DNA of 35,955 nt from Acidobacteriota bacterium (GCA_016713675.1 JADJOS010000002.1:1-35955); one strand, 5' to 3'; shown: positions 1-10,000, counted from the first letter of the stretch. Notes: generated by a model not told the origin, from the letters alone. Translations and numbers: made by a program.

Positions 1-29
1 AAGCGATAAGGTCAAAGTTTTTTCATCAT
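1..29 (-). CDS. Possible 5' end of a gene running off the left edge
   Basis: On the minus strand a purine-rich GGAG Shine-Dalgarno lies just upstream of tandem ATG codons (ATG at 27-29 and 24-26). As written, the frame stops after five codons. One extra base in the T run at 18-23 would give a start reading MMKKTLTLSL, typical of a signal peptide. The rest lies outside the window. What is seen is the RBS and start; the reading frame and export are inference, and the locus could equally be nothing. Confidence 0.3.
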
Positions 30-286
30 TTTCTCCTTTTGTGTTTTTCTGAGATCTGAAAAATAAATCTCCTAATTATTCATCGAAATCCTAAAAACGT
101 AAACCGGCAAATGACAAAAGATCCGCACCGCTCGGCGATGCTAATAGTTGACCAGAATAAAGAACGAGAGAAGTTGGGGCTCTGATTAAAGGGAAAGAAG
201 GGTGACGCAGGCCTCGACATTTCTTTTGAAAACTGAGGTGCGTTCGCCTAACGTTGGATGTCTTGCGTTTTGATCGTCAGAGCAGA

Positions 287-1205
287 TCAGGAATCAGCTC
301 GATGTTCGAGAGCGAGTTTCAGAAAATTCTCGAATAGGATACGGCCGTCGCGGCTTTCGTTCTGGTGTTCCCAGCGGGTCGGTTCTTTGACCAATCTTCG
401 AAGGATTTCTCGAGGTGAAATTGTACGCAGTAGATGAGCTGATCGTCGGTTTTCCTGACCATCATTTGGTTTTTACAGAGGTATGATGTCGCGAGTAATT
501 TGAATCCGCCGGGCACGCCGTCGACCTGGACGCCGTGGTTCTGCCAGACTCGCAGGATATCGTCCTGCGTCGTATAGTCTGCCAGATGCCCGATCGGTCG
601 TCGTCATTGCCCTCAAAGATCGGGTCGGTCTTGTCAACGATCTTGACGAAACGATATTGATATTCGACAACGCGGTCTGTGCGTTTATCGGCGAGTTCGC
701 GGTCATCGAGCGTCTTGAGCTTTGCTCCAAATGAGATCGCTACCAACTGATGAGCTCCACAGATGGCGAGGATCGGGATCTTTGTCTCTTTCACAAAATC
801 CGCAAAACTCGCAATGTGCTCGGGGTTGTAGTAATCAAAATCGGCGTAGGTGCCGCTCATGACGATCGCATCGGGGCGAAACTTCTCTGCCGCATCAGCG
901 ATCTCTGAGAGATGAACGGTCATCGTCTTGGGATTTTTGACGAGACGCAGAACATTTTTTGCAATATTGTTGCAGGCCATGCCCGAGACAAGGCGTTCGA
1001 ATTCGAGCCGCTGCTCGGTCGACCCGTTCCAGTCCTTTCGGGCAAGATCGGACAGATCCGAATCGTAACGCAGCAGGTCGTTGACGATCAAGACCTTGGC
1101 AAAGTCGATCTTCTTCTCGATCGGCTCGTACCGGCAGAAAGTGCTCTTATTGTACGGGAACGGAAGCTTTTCAGATTCAGTTGCCTTTGCCACTGCATCA
1201 AACAT
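287..1205 (-). CDS. Class I glutamine amidotransferase-like protein (two frameshifts)
   Basis: Triad-type glutamine amidotransferase domain, expected to release ammonia from glutamine for an unknown acceptor. The nucleophile elbow reads AICGAHQ with Cys at about residue 149, and the catalytic His-Glu pair appears later as CVQFHLE. The frame starts at ATG 1205 and is intact to about position 597. It then continues in a second frame (DYTTQDDILRVWQNHGVQV) and, after another break near 385, in a third (WEHQNESRDGRILFENF) ending at TGA 287-289. The pieces join without loss of conserved segments, so two indels are the simplest reading. No Shine-Dalgarno is obvious at the chosen start. It is the last gene of the long minus-strand operon, 39 nt after the small Cys protein. 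Synthetase partner and substrate cannot be told; it may be a stand-alone GATase1-like protein. Confidence 0.75.
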
Positions 1206-1244
1206 AGGTCACTGAGATCGTATTCACATTACGCCAAACGCGCA

Positions 1245-1447
1245 TCACTCGATTATATCATCAATCAACGCTCCGTAAAGGCTGACGAACGCCCCGCACT
1301 TGAAATGCGGCTCGTCCGCCTGATCGAGCCGGTTGGTGCACAAGATCTCTTCGTCCGGATCGTCCTTTTTTCGCCCATCAAGCACATCCGCGGGACCGGA
1401 ATTCCCGTCGGGTCGATCTCGTTACCATCGTCGTCGTAATACGGCAT
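1245..1447 (-). CDS. Small acidic Cys-containing hypothetical protein (one frameshift)
   Basis: Begins MPYYDDDGNEIDPTG and, after an indel in the A/T run near 1370, continues DDPDEEILCTNRLDQADEP and FKCGAFVSLYGA to TGA 1245-1247, about 67 residues. Three cysteines remain (about residues 22, 37 and 51). The spacing suggests a small zinc-binding fold in which the fourth ligand would sit at the Gly of CLMG. That is inference, because no named family is recognised. ATG at 1447 follows the reconstructed stop of the upstream gene (1451-1453) by only three bases, which supports both the start and co-transcription. Cytoplasmic, with no signal peptide. Confidence 0.6.
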
Positions 1448-1450
1448 CGT

Positions 1451-1926
1451 CTAACTCCGACGCTGCCTCGTCGCCGTATCGAACGCCGGCATTACATCGC
1501 CAGCACCGATCGCGGCGATCTCGGTTCTCATCCGCTTTGACCAGTTGATTGCGCCCGTTTGCGTGCTTTCTCAGACAATGTTTGCGACTTTTCCTCGGAC
1601 AATAACAACGCCCGATGCCACGCGGTCTCGAGCTCATCCGCGAGCGGCGAGGTCTGGTGATGTCGTATGGCAGTGCGAAATCCGTCGATCCGATCCTCGC
1701 AAAAAATGCGCATGTAACGGGCCGCAGCCAGATCGGGGCAGGCGAATCGGCGCTTACTGACCTTAAGTTCGGATTCGAGAAGTGTGTATTGAATTTCGGC
1801 CGCGTTCTCGCGAACGGGCACGTCGATATGGACCGAACGTGTGCGTCCGGGGCGAACCTTGTTTTCGTATATAGCCGGAAGCCACTCGTCGGCAAGGCCT
1901 AGCTTGATCTCTGAAATGACGTCCAT
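1451..1926 (-). CDS. Hypothetical protein at the 3' side of the nuo operon (frameshifted)
   Basis: Starts at ATG 1926, nine bases after the nuoN stop, and reads MDVISEIKLGLADEWLPAIY. The uninterrupted frame gives 132 residues ending at 1528. A shift near 1545 adds MRTEIAAIGAGDVMPAFDTA and ends at TAG 1451-1453, directly before the next ATG, which makes the longer form more likely. A second, compensating pair of indels is possible around 1650-1706: the six-A run at 1701 allows RIFARIGSTDFALPYDITR in the middle. No family is recognised. There are no membrane segments and no signal peptide; the protein is mixed alpha/beta and charged, probably cytoplasmic. Its position suggests co-transcription with complex I but does not show a role in it. 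Confidence 0.55.
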
Positions 1927-1935
1927 CGAGCGGTA

Positions 1936-3474
1936 CTACTTTTCGGCCCGGACGATACCTGCAGCCGGCGACTGGGCAAATTTAGAGATCACACTGTCGC
2001 CGAAAATGCCGAAGTAAAAAACACCAAGCACAGTGATCACCAATGCCGCGGTCAGCGGTGCCGCCATCTTGGGAGTATGCCAATCGGAGGTGCGGTCCTT
2101 GAAAAACATCACAACGATCAGCCGCAGATAGTAGTAAGCAGAAATGGCCGAGCCGAGAACGGCGACCACGACAAGGATAGTGACCATTGTGTTGCCCGCC
2201 TCAAGTGCCGGACGGAAAACGAGGACCTTGCCGATAAATCCGGCCGTCAGCGGCATGCCCAGCAATGAGAGCATGAAAAGCGAGAGCGAAAATGCAAGGA
2301 CAGGCGATCGGAAACCGATACCATTGTAATCTTCGAACTCGGTCCGGCGGTCGTTCTTTTGCGAGAGAAGCGTGACGATGGCAAACGCTCCGAGGTTCGT
2401 CACGGCATACGTCAGCATGTAAAATGCAACTGCGGCAATCGCGGTATCACGCTGTTCGGTGGTCGTTGAGAGGCCTGCACCGACAAATCCGACGAGCATA
2501 TCCTGCGTGAGCGATCGACGAATAGGCGAGCATGCGTTTGACGCTCGACTGCATGATCGCGGCTACATTACCGACGATTATGGTGAGCATCGCGAGGACC
2601 GCAACGGTCGTGATCCAGGTCGTGTGCAAATAGCCCGAGACCTGAACACCCGCGACCAACGGAAACCGAGAACAAAAAACGCATGAAAGATGCAAAGGCA
2701 GCCGCCTTTGGCCCGGCGGCCATGAAACCGGTGATCGGCGTCGGGGCACCTTCGTACACGTCCGGCGTCCAGACATGGAAAGGGGCCATCGCGATCTTAA
2801 ATCCAAATCCGATGATCATCATCGCCGCACCAATTAGAAGAAGTGCGGGAAAGTTCGGATCTGACATTTTTTGCGCGATCGCCGTCAGATTTGTCTCGCC
2901 TGTCGCACCATATGTAAGTGCCATTCCGTATAGCAAAAATGCAGACGCGAACGAACCGAGGATGAAATACTTCATCGCCGATTCGTTGGAACGCAGATCG
3001 GCCTTACGCAATCCTGCCATTACATAGGTCGCGATCGAAAGCGTTTCGAGGCCGAGGAAGATAACAACGAGATCATTGCCGGCTGACATCATCATCATGC
3101 CGAATGTGGCGAACAGCAGCAGTGCGATATTCGCCGGCCGGAACGTCCTCGCGTTCGACCCAAACGGTCGATATCAGCACTGTCATCGCCGAGACAAAGA
3201 GGAACACGAACGAGAAGCTTAGCCGCAGATTGTCATGAGCGATCATGCCGCCCCACGCATTTGCCGGTGCCGCACTGCCCCATGACATTGCGAGCATGAC
3301 GCCCGAGGCAACGAGGCCGAGCAATGCGATCACGCCCGAAACGGCACGCTGCTTCGGAAAATAACTGTCGTAGATCATTACGACGACGCCCGCGATAGCG
3401 ACGATCATCTCAGGCAGAATGATCGTTAAATTCGCATTCGGCGGAACTAATTCTGATAGAAAAAACGTGTTCAT
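1936..3474 (-). CDS. nuoN: NADH-quinone oxidoreductase subunit N (three frameshifts)
   Basis: Antiporter-like membrane subunit of complex I, one of the proton-pumping modules in the inner membrane. The start at ATG 3474 reads MNTFFLSELVPPNANLTIIL. The protein is almost wholly hydrophobic helices. Typical NuoN segments are present: LETLSIATYVMAGL, FGFKIAMAPFHVWTPDVYEG with its conserved Lys, and QSSVKRMLAYSSIAHAGY, each in the expected order. The reading frame is broken near 3140, 2660 and 2500, and the four pieces together make about 513 codons, a normal NuoN length, ending at TAG 1936-1938. Nothing in the conserved core is missing, so indel errors are favoured over decay. It is separated from nuoM by a DUF1684 gene. 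Confidence 0.93.
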
Positions 3475-3494
3475 TTTGGTCTCAATACCCCAAG

Positions 3495-4133
3495 CTAATG
3501 TGTCTTGTCATAGCCGGAATATATGTATCTTCTTTCGCCCGCCGTGATCGAAACCTCTAATGTGTTCTCCTTTGGAGGTATCGGGCAATTGTATTTGTCG
3601 CTGCCATAGGCACAATTCGGATTGTACGCGAGATTAAGATCGAGCGTAACCGGTTTGCCCTTTGGCTCCATAATGTCAATGTACCGTCCGCCGCCATAAG
3701 TATCGACCCGGTTCGTCGGATCTCTGAACGGCACGAACAGCAGGTCAGCATATTCCGGAAACTTTGCGAGCGTCTCGGCGTCGGTCTGATAGACGCTCAG
3801 ACGCTGCTGTTTGCCGCCGATCACAAATGTCAAAACTCCGTATTTGACGAACTTCTTAGTAATTCCCGACGACGTCGGCATCTGAAAATATTTCTCATCG
3901 GCCGTCCGTTCAAATACCGCAGTTACGCGAAACGCTTTGTCGAACGGATAATTGTTCAGCCCTTTGAATTTCGCAAAGTCCTCCGCCTTTAGCGGCGATT
4001 CCTCTTTGTTGCGAAACTCCTTGTCGCGCCCGTCGCGAAATGTCTGCAGGTCCGTCGTACCGTAAAACGTCTGTGCGTTTGCATGGGCAAACAGCATCAA
4101 GGCCGCAAAACAGATGGCGAACGTTCTTTTCAA
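3495..4133 (-). CDS. Exported DUF1684 family protein
   Basis: 212 residues with an N-terminal signal peptide (MKRTFAICFAALMLFAHANA, likely cleavage after ANA). The C-terminal half carries the DUF1684 signatures FVPFRDPTNRVDTYGGGRYI, LDLNLAYNPNCAYG and YNCPIPPKENTLEV, including the paired Cys and the AGER motif. The family's function is unknown. It starts with TTG at 4131-4133, one base after the nuoM stop, so translation is probably coupled. nuoN follows 20 nt later. The frame is intact although both neighbours are frameshifted. Location between two pump subunits is odd; the mature protein should be periplasmic or extracytoplasmic, not part of the membrane arm. Confidence 0.88.
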   Translation of the reverse strand: MKRTFAICFAALMLFAHANAQTFYGTTDLQTFRDGRDKEFRNKEESPLKAEDFAKFKGLNNYPFDKAFRVTAVFERTADEKYFQMPTSSGITKKFVKYGVLTFVIGGKQQRLSVYQTDAETLAKFPEYADLLFVPFRDPTNRVDTYGGGRYIDIMEPKGKPVTLDLNLAYNPNCAYGSDKYNCPIPPKENTLEVSITAGERRYIYSGYDKTH

Positions 4134-4134
4134 A

Positions 4135-5771
4135 TCAATGCCCCGCCTTTTCGGTCTCTACTTTCGGAGCCGCTTTCGGTTCCAGATCGGCCTTGTCGAT
4201 CGTGCCGCCGCCCTGATGCATCACATTCGCTTCGATCGCCTTGACCGCACTTTCAGAGCGGCTCAGGAACGGTTTCGGGAATACACCCATATAGACCATC
4301 AACACGATCAGCGGTATCATCAGCCCGATCTCACGCCAGCTGAGGTCCGCGAGTGACTTGTTTTTGTCATTCGTGACCTTGCCGAAAAACACACGCTGAA
4401 CCATCCAAAGCAAAATAAACGGCTGCAAAGATGACGCCGGTTCCCGCCGCCATGGTCGCGATGATGTTCCAGTTGACGGCGGCCGTCACTCCGAGAACGG
4501 TCGATTTGAACATTCCGACCATGATCAGAAATTCGCCGACGAATCCATTGAGGAACGGAAGGCCGATCGAAGCCATCGTCGTGATAACGAAAATGGTCGC
4601 GTAGATCGGCATCACATTCGAAATCCCGCCGAACTGCGTGATCTCCCGCGTATGACGGCGTTCGTAGATGAATCCGACGAGCAGGAACAACGCACCGGTC
4701 GTAACGCCGTGGGCCAGCATCGTGAACAGGGCACCCTGCATTCCGGCCTCAGTGAACGAGAACATCCCTAAAATGACGAAGCCCATGTGGGCGACCGACG
4801 AATACGCAACGAGGCGTTTTACATCGGGCTGGACCATCGCGACGAGAGCTCCGTAGATAATACCGACGATCGCGAGCGTTATGAACAGCCACGCCCATTC
4901 GCGGCTCTGGTCAGGGAACAAGGCAAAATTGAACCGCATCAATCCGTACGTTCCCATTTTGAGCAGCACTGCGGCAAGTATCACCGAACCGGCCGTCGGG
5001 GCCTCGGTGTGTGCGTCAGGCAGCCATGTGGAACGGGAACAGCGGCACCTTGATCGCAAACGCCAAGGCGAACGCCATGAACAGCAGCGTTCCTGTTCCG
5101 GCCATTGCTCCGCTGAAACTCATCGTGCCGATCTTCAACGCGTTTTGTATAGCCACCAGATCGAAAGTTCCGGCAAAGCCCGTCTGATCGGCGTAGATGA
5201 AGTACAGCGAGATGATCGCGACCAACATCAGCAAACTGCCGAGTGCGGTAAAGATGAAGAACTTGACCGCTGCGTAGATGCGGTTCTCGCCGCCCCAAAT
5301 GCCGATGAGGAAAAACATCGGAATGAGCGAAGCTTCGAAAAACAGATAGAAAACAAGCAGATCCAAGGACACAAAGACGCCGATCATCGCCGATTCGAGC
5401 AGCAGCAGAAAGACGTAAAACGCCGTCACGCGCTTCTCGACCGCATTCCATGTCGAGATCACAGCGATCGGCATGATGAACGTCGTCAAGATCAACAGCC
5501 AAAAGCTCAGCCCGTCAACGCCGACGTGAAAATTGGTATTGATCGCCCGTATCCACGGAGCGTTCATCTCGAACATATAGCTGCCCGAGGCCGCGGCCGG
5601 TTTTGCGAACATCAGCAGCGAAACCACAAAGTTTACCAGCGTAAAACCAAGCGTCAGCCATTTGATCTGGCCTTCCTGCTTCCAAAACATCTGGTGTGCG
5701 AGCGTCAGCACCGCACCAATTACAGGCAGAAGGATCAGGATCGCTAAGAGATTGTCGTAAATAAAATCCAT
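4135..5771 (-). CDS. nuoM: NADH-quinone oxidoreductase subunit M (two frameshifts)
   Basis: Second antiporter-like subunit of the complex I membrane arm. Recognisable segments include FFEASLIPMFFLIGIWGG (the Glu-containing helix), KVPLFPFH followed after the break by WLPDAHTEAPTAGSVILA, and VQPDVKRLVAYSSVAHMGFV. The C-terminal piece holds LLWMVQRVFFGKV. Frameshifts lie near 5025 (inside the FH-WLPDAH motif, two bases apparently missing) and near 4425. The three pieces sum to about 545 codons, slightly longer than usual, with a polar tail rich in Lys and Glu. ATG 5771 is preceded by a 77-nt gap that contains a perfect inverted repeat. Its stop nearly touches the TTG start of the DUF1684 gene. 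Confidence 0.94.
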
Positions 5772-5778
5772 ATTTAAT

Positions 5779-5845
5779 GTTCAGAGTGCAAGCTTTAGCT
5801 TGTCTTGTCGTAGTGTCGAGACAAGCTAAAGCTTGCACTCTGAAC
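5779..5845. repeat. Perfect 27-bp inverted repeat between nuoL and nuoM
   Basis: Arms 5779-5805 and 5819-5845 are exact reverse complements, separated by 13 nt. Each arm contains the core GCAAGCTTTAGCTTG, itself nearly palindromic. The element fills almost the whole nuoL-nuoM gap, so the transcript would carry a very stable hairpin with no U-tract. This looks like a REP/MITE-like palindrome or an mRNA processing or stabilising element rather than a terminator. No second copy is seen in the window. Confidence 0.9.
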
Positions 5846-5848
5846 CTT

Positions 5849-8021
5849 TTAACTAACCAATTTCAATCCGTAGTAAATAAAATAACCAACAACTATCAAA
5901 GCTCCGACGACGATGACGGCCGCGTAGCTCCGGACATAGCCGACCTGAAGTCCCCGGACGACATTGCCCATCTCCATCACAAAACCGCCGATGCCGTTGA
6001 CGATGCCGTCGATAAATCCGAGGTCAAACCCCTTCCACAATCCCTCGCGGGACAGTCTTGTGATCGGATCGACAATATAGCCGTTGTAGAGTTCGTCGAG
6101 CCGCCATTTCTGTTCGAGTATCTTCGGCATCTTGCGTAGCGGGTTGCTGCGGAACGCAAACCAGCCGATCGCAATACCAAAGACCGCCATCACGACCGAA
6201 AGCCCGGCGAGCAGCCTTTCCTTTTGCACCACTGCAGGTTCGTGAGCCTTTGCATTTTCCTTTGCGGCGATCGCCGTTTCCATTTTGTTTTCGGCAACGA
6301 CCGGCTCGAGCACATGTTCGAACGCGTTCGCTTCCTTGATACCGACCAGCGAACTCATCGCGTACGGCACGCCGATCAAACCTCCGACCGTCGAGAGGAA
6401 TGCCAATATGATCAGCGGCACTGTCATCACCCACGGCGATTCGTGCGGTTTGAAACCGGCCGGCAGAGCGTGATGATGCTCGTCGTCGTCGTCCGCGTCG
6501 TCGTGGGCGGCATCGTGCTCTTCGTCGTGGGCGGCGGCGGCATGGGCGTGAGCTTCTTCAGGCAGAACGTCGTGAAAACGCTCAGTCCCCCAGAATGTCA
6601 TGACCATCATTCGGGTCATATAGACTGCGGTCAGAACGGCCGTGATCGCTGCAATTCCCCACAAGAATTCTTCGCCCGGGAACACACCTGCCGGGAAATA
6701 TCTATCTGCCGCGAACGTCTTGTACAGGATCTCGTCCTTTGAGAAAAATCCTGCCCAGATCGGTATGCCGCAGATCGCGAGCCAGCCCATCGCCATCGAG
6801 ATGCACGTAATGGGCATGTGCTTTTTCAGGTTGCCCATCTTTCGCATGTCCTGTTCATGGTGCATGCCGTGAATGACCGAGCCCGAACCGAGGAACAAGA
6901 GAGCTTTGAAAAAGGCGTGCGTCATCACGTGAAAGATCGCCACCGTAAACGCTCCGACGCCGGCCGCAAGGAACATAAATCCGAGCTGTGAGACCGTCGA
7001 ATAGGCAAGGACCTTCTTAATATCGTTTTGGGCGATGGCGATCGTGGCCGCAAATATCGCCGTTGCCGCACCGATCACCGCAACGATCCACATCGCGGTC
7101 GGGGCAAATTGATAGATCGCATTGGCACGGACGACCAGATAAACACCGGCCGTGACCATCGTCGCCGCGTGGATAAGTGCCGAAACCGGCGTCGGGCCGG
7201 CCATCGCGTCGGGAAGCCAAGTGAGCAGCGGTATCTGAGCTGATTTACCCGTAGCACCGATAAACAGCAGCACCGCCACCGATGTCAGTCCGCCCGTAAA
7301 TATTGCTCCCCATGTGAACGGATCGGCCGCCATGTGCTCCGTGACAAATGTGAAGACGCTCTGAACCTGTACACCGTCAACCACCTTGTCAAAGAACGAT
7401 ATCGACCCGGTCAGCGTGAAGATCAAAAAGATCCCCATCAGCACGCCCCAGTCGCCAATGCGGTTCATGACAAAGGCTTTCTTTGCGGCTTCGCGGGCTT
7501 CGTTTCGTTTGGTGTAAAAACCAATGAGCAGGTATGAGCAGAGGCCGACGCCTTCCCAACCGACGAACATCAGCAGGAAATTATCCGCCAGGACGAGCGT
7601 CAGCATCGAGAACATGAACAGGTTGAGATAAGCGAAAAAAGCGGTAAAAGCCTTTGTCGCCCTTCATATAGCCGACGGCAAAAATATGGATCAGCAGGCC
7701 GACGAAAGTGATAAAGCATGCATAAATGCCCGACAGTTCATCCATTCCGAGCCCGAAGTCAGCGCGAAATCCGCCAACCTGTATCCAGGTCCACAAATGA
7801 TCGAGTATCGGCTTGCCCTGAGGGTCGATCAACGCTCCGGCGTGCGGAGTGCCGATGCCGAACGCGATCATGAACGCCACGACCATCGAGACCACGATCG
7901 CACCGCAAGCGACCACACTGCTGAACAATTCGCTGCGCAGCCGCCCGCCGATCAACCAATTGATCAAAGCACCGGCAAGCGGGGCAAAAATAATTAGACT
8001 TAAAAGGTTATTTTCAGTCAT
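5849..8021 (-). CDS. nuoL: NADH-quinone oxidoreductase subunit L (one frameshift)
   Basis: Largest antiporter-like subunit, at the distal end of the complex I membrane arm, with the long lateral helix near its C-terminus. Family hallmarks are DNFLLMFVGWEGVGLCSYLL, TWLPDAMAGPTPVSALIHAA, NDIKKVLAYSTVSQLGFMF and THAFFKALLFLGSGSVIH. The start at ATG 8021 reads MTENNLLSLIIFAPLAGALI. The frame breaks once near 7645 (after KGDKGFYRFF); the two pieces together give about 724 codons, slightly long for NuoL. The extra length is partly a His/Asp/Ala-rich loop encoded at about 6445-6565, lying between transmembrane segments just before HESPWVMTVPL. Starts ten bases after the stop of the exported SurA-like gene. 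Confidence 0.95.
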
Positions 8022-8030
8022 TCTAAAATC

Positions 8031-8984
8031 TTAAGGACGTTTCGTTACGGGCCGCTTCGACGGAACAGGCTCTTTTTTCACTGTCGTCGGGGACATCACC
8101 GGCACGGTAAAATCGTCAGCTACCTGAATATTGTTGGCAGCGACGATCTCGGCAGTCAGCCTTTTTTCATTATCTTCTTCTATTTTGTTACGCGCATAAT
8201 CTCTAGCAGGTAATTCGCTCGCCGTCGTATCATTCGGATGTGCGGCTATATATTTTGATATGTCTGCATCCGTGGCTTTTGACCGCTCTGCAATTTTTTC
8301 AGAGCAGAGCCGCGCCAGGAACTGAGCCTGTTGAAGCTTGACCTTTAGATATGTCTTGTCAATAAATAGCTTCGGCAATGTACCGGCCTTCTCTTTCTGA
8401 TCGTACTCGGCCTTGTAGATACGGATCTTAGCGAAAACATCACGTGACTGATCTTTTTCTACCTTACTGATCTCGCGATCTTTCATGTCAGGAGAGCTTG
8501 TCCTGAGGAGAGCGATCTTGGCATTCAAAAAATCGTTAAACTCAGCCTCGTGAGATCTTTGTCCGGCTGTTTCTTTCTCTGCCCAATATGCCTTTACCTG
8601 ATCCTTGGTAATAAACCCGAAGGGCGGCTTCGCCGCCTTTCCTTTATTTTTCTCACGATCGTAACTAACGGCGACGGTCTCGGCATAAATGTTTTCGAGC
8701 TCCTGCTTATTGATCGGATCTGCGGCCAGGCTGTCACGCAGTGCTTGACTGGCAAATGCGAGGAGTTCTCTCAAATCTTCGATCTGCTTCGTTTTCATTG
8801 CCGGATCTTCGGCAAGTTGTTTTACGATCTTTGGATTTGTTTCTGCAACGTCAGCAAGCAGCAGTTCAATTTCCGCTCTGCTGATGCTGCTAAAATCGAC
8901 GGCCTTCGCTTGGCCATTAACCCGATCTCCGCCTATCGCAATTAGACAGCAAAGACCGATAAGAATTGAGATATTCCGTTTCAT
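8031..8984 (-). CDS. Exported SurA N-domain-like protein without parvulin domain
   Basis: 317 residues with a signal peptide (MKRNISILIGLCCLIAIGG, cleavage probably near NGQA). The mature part is helical and highly charged. SRAEIELLLADVAETNPKIV and the later KATDADISKYIAAHP resemble the chaperone-like helical region that precedes parvulin domains in PpiC/SurA proteins, but no parvulin PPIase domain follows. The C-terminus is a basic, Pro-rich tail. Resemblance is by pattern only, so a periplasmic folding-factor role is inference. It starts five bases after the nuoK stop and ends ten bases before nuoL, and is therefore firmly in the nuo transcript. The frame is intact. Confidence 0.7.
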   Translation of the reverse strand: MKRNISILIGLCCLIAIGGDRVNGQAKAVDFSSISRAEIELLLADVAETNPKIVKQLAEDPAMKTKQIEDLRELLAFASQALRDSLAADPINKQELENIYAETVAVSYDREKNKGKAAKPPFGFITKDQVKAYWAEKETAGQRSHEAEFNDFLNAKIALLRTSSPDMKDREISKVEKDQSRDVFAKIRIYKAEYDQKEKAGTLPKLFIDKTYLKVKLQQAQFLARLCSEKIAERSKATDADISKYIAAHPNDTTASELPARDYARNKIEEDNEKRLTAEIVAANNIQVADDFTVPVMSPTTVKKEPVPSKRPVTKRP

Positions 8985-8988
8985 AAAA

Positions 8989-9294
8989 CTAATTCTTCAT
9001 CAAACTCGCGTCATCGACATCGACACTTCGGCTGTTGCGGAAGAATGCGATGATGATGCCGAGGCCGACGGCGGCTTCGGCGGCGGCCACCGACATTACC
9101 ATAAAGACAAAAAGCTGCCCGGTCGTATCAGCGTAATAACGCGAGAACGCCACGAAGGTCAGGTTCACCGCATTGAGCATCAGCTCGATACACATAAACA
9201 TCCCGATCGCGTTGCGTTTGAAAATAACGCCGACGGTGCCGATCGTGAACAATATTCCTGATAACGCCAAATAACTGGCTAAACTCGGTTCCAT
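8989..9294 (-). CDS. nuoK: NADH-quinone oxidoreductase subunit K
   Basis: 101-residue, three-helix membrane subunit that links NuoJ to the antiporter-like modules. It contains the conserved Glu residues in transmembrane helices 2 and 3, seen in GMFMCIELMLNAVNLTFVAF and SVAAAEAAVGLGIIIAF, which belong to the polar axis that couples electron transfer to pumping. Length is normal. ATG at 9294; 38 nt separate it from nuoJ upstream. It is followed by an exported protein gene, not directly by nuoL. Confidence 0.97.
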   Translation of the reverse strand: MEPSLASYLALSGILFTIGTVGVIFKRNAIGMFMCIELMLNAVNLTFVAFSRYYADTTGQLFVFMVMSVAAAEAAVGLGIIIAFFRNSRSVDVDDASLMKN

Positions 9295-9332
9295 TTCTTA
9301 ATTAGTCAAAAATTCGATATCCAAGATCCGTC

Positions 9333-9890
9333 CTATTGTGCATCGTGATGCTTTTCCGACTCACGATCGACCACGAGTTCGAGCTGCGGCTGCGTCAGAC
9401 GCCTTGCCAAGATCACCGATCCGATCACCGCCATCATCAGCAGTACGCCGACGATCTCGACAGGCAGCAAATATTCGCTGTACATTGCACGCCCGATATC
9501 CATTGTCTTGCCTGCAGTTGTGTCAGGATCGACCGCATGGTTCGGGGCCTTCATCACTGCGTAGAAGATAAAAAACGTCTGTGCCAGCAAGATCACTCCG
9601 AGTCCGCCGCCTAGTGCGTACAGGTATCGCAAACGGTTGAGCGGTTTGTCGTCGTCCAGATTCAAGAGCATGATCACAAACACGACCAGGACCATTATCG
9701 CCCCGGCATAGATCAGTATCTGAACCGCCGCAATGAACGGCGCCGCCAGCGTGACATAAATGCACGACAGCGAGATAAACACGCCAACCAGCGATATCGC
9801 GCTGTAAAGCGGATTTTTGTGATAGACCATCGATACCGCACATGCGATCGCGAGGCCGGCAAACAGAAAAAATAATACCGTTCCCACCAT
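9333..9890 (-). CDS. nuoJ: NADH-quinone oxidoreductase subunit J
   Basis: 185-residue five-helix membrane subunit of complex I. It begins MVGTVLFFLFAGLAIACAVS and contains the typical AVQILIYAGAIMVLVVFVIM helix, whose pi-bulge region takes part in coupling in the family. The C-terminal tail is hydrophilic and His-containing. The start is ATG 9890. The preceding gap to nuoH (9891-10001) is too short to hold nuoI and instead carries an imperfect inverted repeat. The order nuoH-nuoJ without nuoI between them is unusual. Confidence 0.96.
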   Translation of the reverse strand: MVGTVLFFLFAGLAIACAVSMVYHKNPLYSAISLVGVFISLSCIYVTLAAPFIAAVQILIYAGAIMVLVVFVIMLLNLDDDKPLNRLRYLYALGGGLGVILLAQTFFIFYAVMKAPNHAVDPDTTAGKTMDIGRAMYSEYLLPVEIVGVLLMMAVIGSVILARRLTQPQLELVVDRESEKHHDAQ

Positions 9891-9896
9891 AAGAAC

Positions 9897-10000
9897 CTTT
9901 TTTCAACGCAGAGGCCGCTGAGAACGCAGAGAAAACCAATTGATAAATGCAATGGAATTGCAGTTCCTACCCTGCGTCCACTGCGAACTCTGCATTAAAA
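9897..10000. repeat. Imperfect inverted repeat of the CGCAGAG type between nuoH and nuoJ
   Basis: The left part (about 9905-9931, AACGCAGAGGCCGCTGAG and onward) is an imperfect reverse complement of the right part (about 9969-9995, ending AACTCTGCATT). The core words GCAGAG and CTCTGC also occur in the clean repeat at 29228-29310. It occupies the place where nuoI would normally be. Confidence 0.65.

Noticed and set aside
4881..5747. Long plus-strand frame (288 codons), rich in His, Gln and Arg
   Set aside because: It is antisense to nuoM; the composition is typical of the complement of hydrophobic helix codons.
5515..5838. Open frame on the minus strand across the nuoL-nuoM inverted repeat
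   Set aside because: It overlaps nuoM in another frame and runs through the palindrome; nuoM conservation explains the region.
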